A DNA stretch of 64,000 nt from positions 3,410,001 through 3,474,000 of the forward strand of contig NZ_VFMJ01000001.1 of the NCBI RefSeq assembly GCF_006715005.1, given 5' to 3'. This stretch comes from Serratia marcescens. Its GTDB lineage: Bacteria; Pseudomonadota; Gammaproteobacteria; Enterobacterales; Enterobacteriaceae. Of this stretch, positions 63,306 to 64,000 are shown one piece after another; within the stretch, counting starts at the first letter, position 1, and each line of letters opens with the position of its first letter. The position numbers and the translations under genes are program-made. Under the pieces are notes generated by a model. It was not told where the DNA came from, did no database searches, and saw nothing but the letters and a program-made list of their open reading frames with translations.

Positions 63306-64000
63306 ATGCGCCTGATCCACACCTCTGACTGGCATCTTGGCCAGTACTTTTTCACCAAAAGCCGCGCCGCCGAGCACCAGGCTTTTCTGAACTGGCTGAT
63401 CGAGCAGATCGAGCAGCAGCAGGTGGATGCGCTGATCGTCGCCGGGGATCTGTTCGATACCGGCTCGCCACCCAGCTACGCCCGCGAGCTGTACAACCGC
63501 TTCGTGGTGGACCTGCAGCGCACCGGCTGCCAGTTGGTCGTGTTGGGCGGCAACCACGATTCGGTCGCGACGCTGAACGAATCGCGGGAACTGCTCTCTT
63601 GCCTGAACACCACGGTGATCGCGAGCGCGCAGGGTGCCATCGAGCAGCAGATCGTGGTGCTTAACCGGCGCGACGGTCAGCCGGGTGCCGTGCTGTGCGC
63701 CATTCCGTTTCTGCGGCCGCGCGATCTGCTCACCAGCCGCGCCGGCGAATCCGGCGTACAGAAACAGCAGGCGCTGCAGGAAGCCATCGCCGAACATTAC
63801 CAGGCGCTGTATCAGGCGGCCTGCGAGCGCCGCGATCGGCTGGGCCTGCCGCTGCCGATCGTCGCCACCGGCCACCTGACCACCGTCGGCGTCACTACCT
63901 CCGACTCGGTGCGCGATATCTATATCGGCACCCTGGACGCCTTCCCGGCGCAGGCCTTCCCCCCTGCCGACTATATCGCGCTGGGCCACATTCACCGCGC
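63306..64000 (+). CDS. sbcD: Exonuclease subunit SbcD, N-terminal part (cut by window edge)
   Basis: Mre11-type nuclease subunit of SbcCD, which opens hairpins and cleaves DNA ends during recombination. The first 231 or so residues are present and open to the window end. Metallophosphoesterase motifs are intact: D8 and H10 in TSDWHLG, D48 in VAGDLFD, N83 and H84 in GGNHDS, and later ATGHLTT and ALGHIH at the edge. It is divergent from phoB, as in E. coli; sbcC is expected beyond the window. Confidence 0.96.
   Translation, partial: MRLIHTSDWHLGQYFFTKSRAAEHQAFLNWLIEQIEQQQVDALIVAGDLFDTGSPPSYARELYNRFVVDLQRTGCQLVVLGGNHDSVATLNESRELLSCLNTTVIASAQGAIEQQIVVLNRRDGQPGAVLCAIPFLRPRDLLTSRAGESGVQKQQALQEAIAEHYQALYQAACERRDRLGLPLPIVATGHLTTVGVTTSDSVRDIYIGTLDAFPAQAFPPADYIALGHIHR

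Overview
The window is a gene-dense, roughly 60% GC stretch of an enterobacterial chromosome. Gene content, order and protein sequences point to Serratia, most likely S. marcescens or a close relative. The order reproduces, in reverse, the Escherichia coli block running from sbcD-phoBR to tesB, with a few local differences. I see no prophage, insertion sequence, integron, CRISPR array, tRNA or rRNA. The species call rests on recognition of protein sequences and gene order, not on a search.

Layout. 1-6.4 kb: tail of tesB, the nitrogen-regulated glnK-amtB pair, the heterodimeric multidrug ABC exporter mdlAB and its neighbour decR. 6.5-12.1 kb: cysteine desulfhydrase cdsH (divergent from decR), cof, ybaE, queC, fadM, ybaV. 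12.2-21.8 kb: protein quality control, with ppiD, hupB, lon, clpX, clpP, tig and bolA all on the minus strand; heat-shock-type promoters are readable upstream of lon and clpP. 22.1-24.2 kb: yajG-ampG (muropeptide recycling). 24.6-29.4 kb: cyoABCDE (cytochrome bo3 oxidase and heme O synthase). 29.6-33.2 kb: yajR, yajQ, panE-yajL. 33.2-39 kb: thiI, then xseB-ispA-dxs (isoprenoid precursors) and yajO. 39-43.2 kb: nrdR-ribD-ribH-nusB-thiL-pgpA (riboflavin, thiamin, transcription antitermination, phospholipid). 43.3-49.5 kb: yajI and the queA-tgt-yajC-secD-secF operon. 49.6-55 kb: acpH, a 2-Cys peroxiredoxin, gamma-glutamyltransferase and malZ. 55.1-59.6 kb: a YbdG-type mechanosensitive channel, a small unrecognised acidic exported protein, proY and brnQ. 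59.8-64 kb: a candidate 29-residue membrane peptide, a PstS-like binding protein attached to phoBR, and the start of sbcD.

Many transcription units are bounded by clear hairpin terminators. Readable control elements include a sigma-54 promoter and NtrC-type palindrome for glnK-amtB, sigma-32-type promoters for lon and clpP, a gearbox-like -10 for bolA, a Pho box before phoB, and sigma-70 promoters for hupB, tig and cyo.

Nearly everything is conserved core genome. I found no convincing undescribed multi-gene system. The best leads are small: an orphan PstS-like gene inside the phoBR unit, a 29-codon transmembrane ORF with a nearby perfect inverted repeat, an 87-residue TTG-started exported protein, a terminator-like hairpin with an overlapping 16-codon ORF in the yajR leader, and inverted repeats in the decR-cdsH divergent promoter region.
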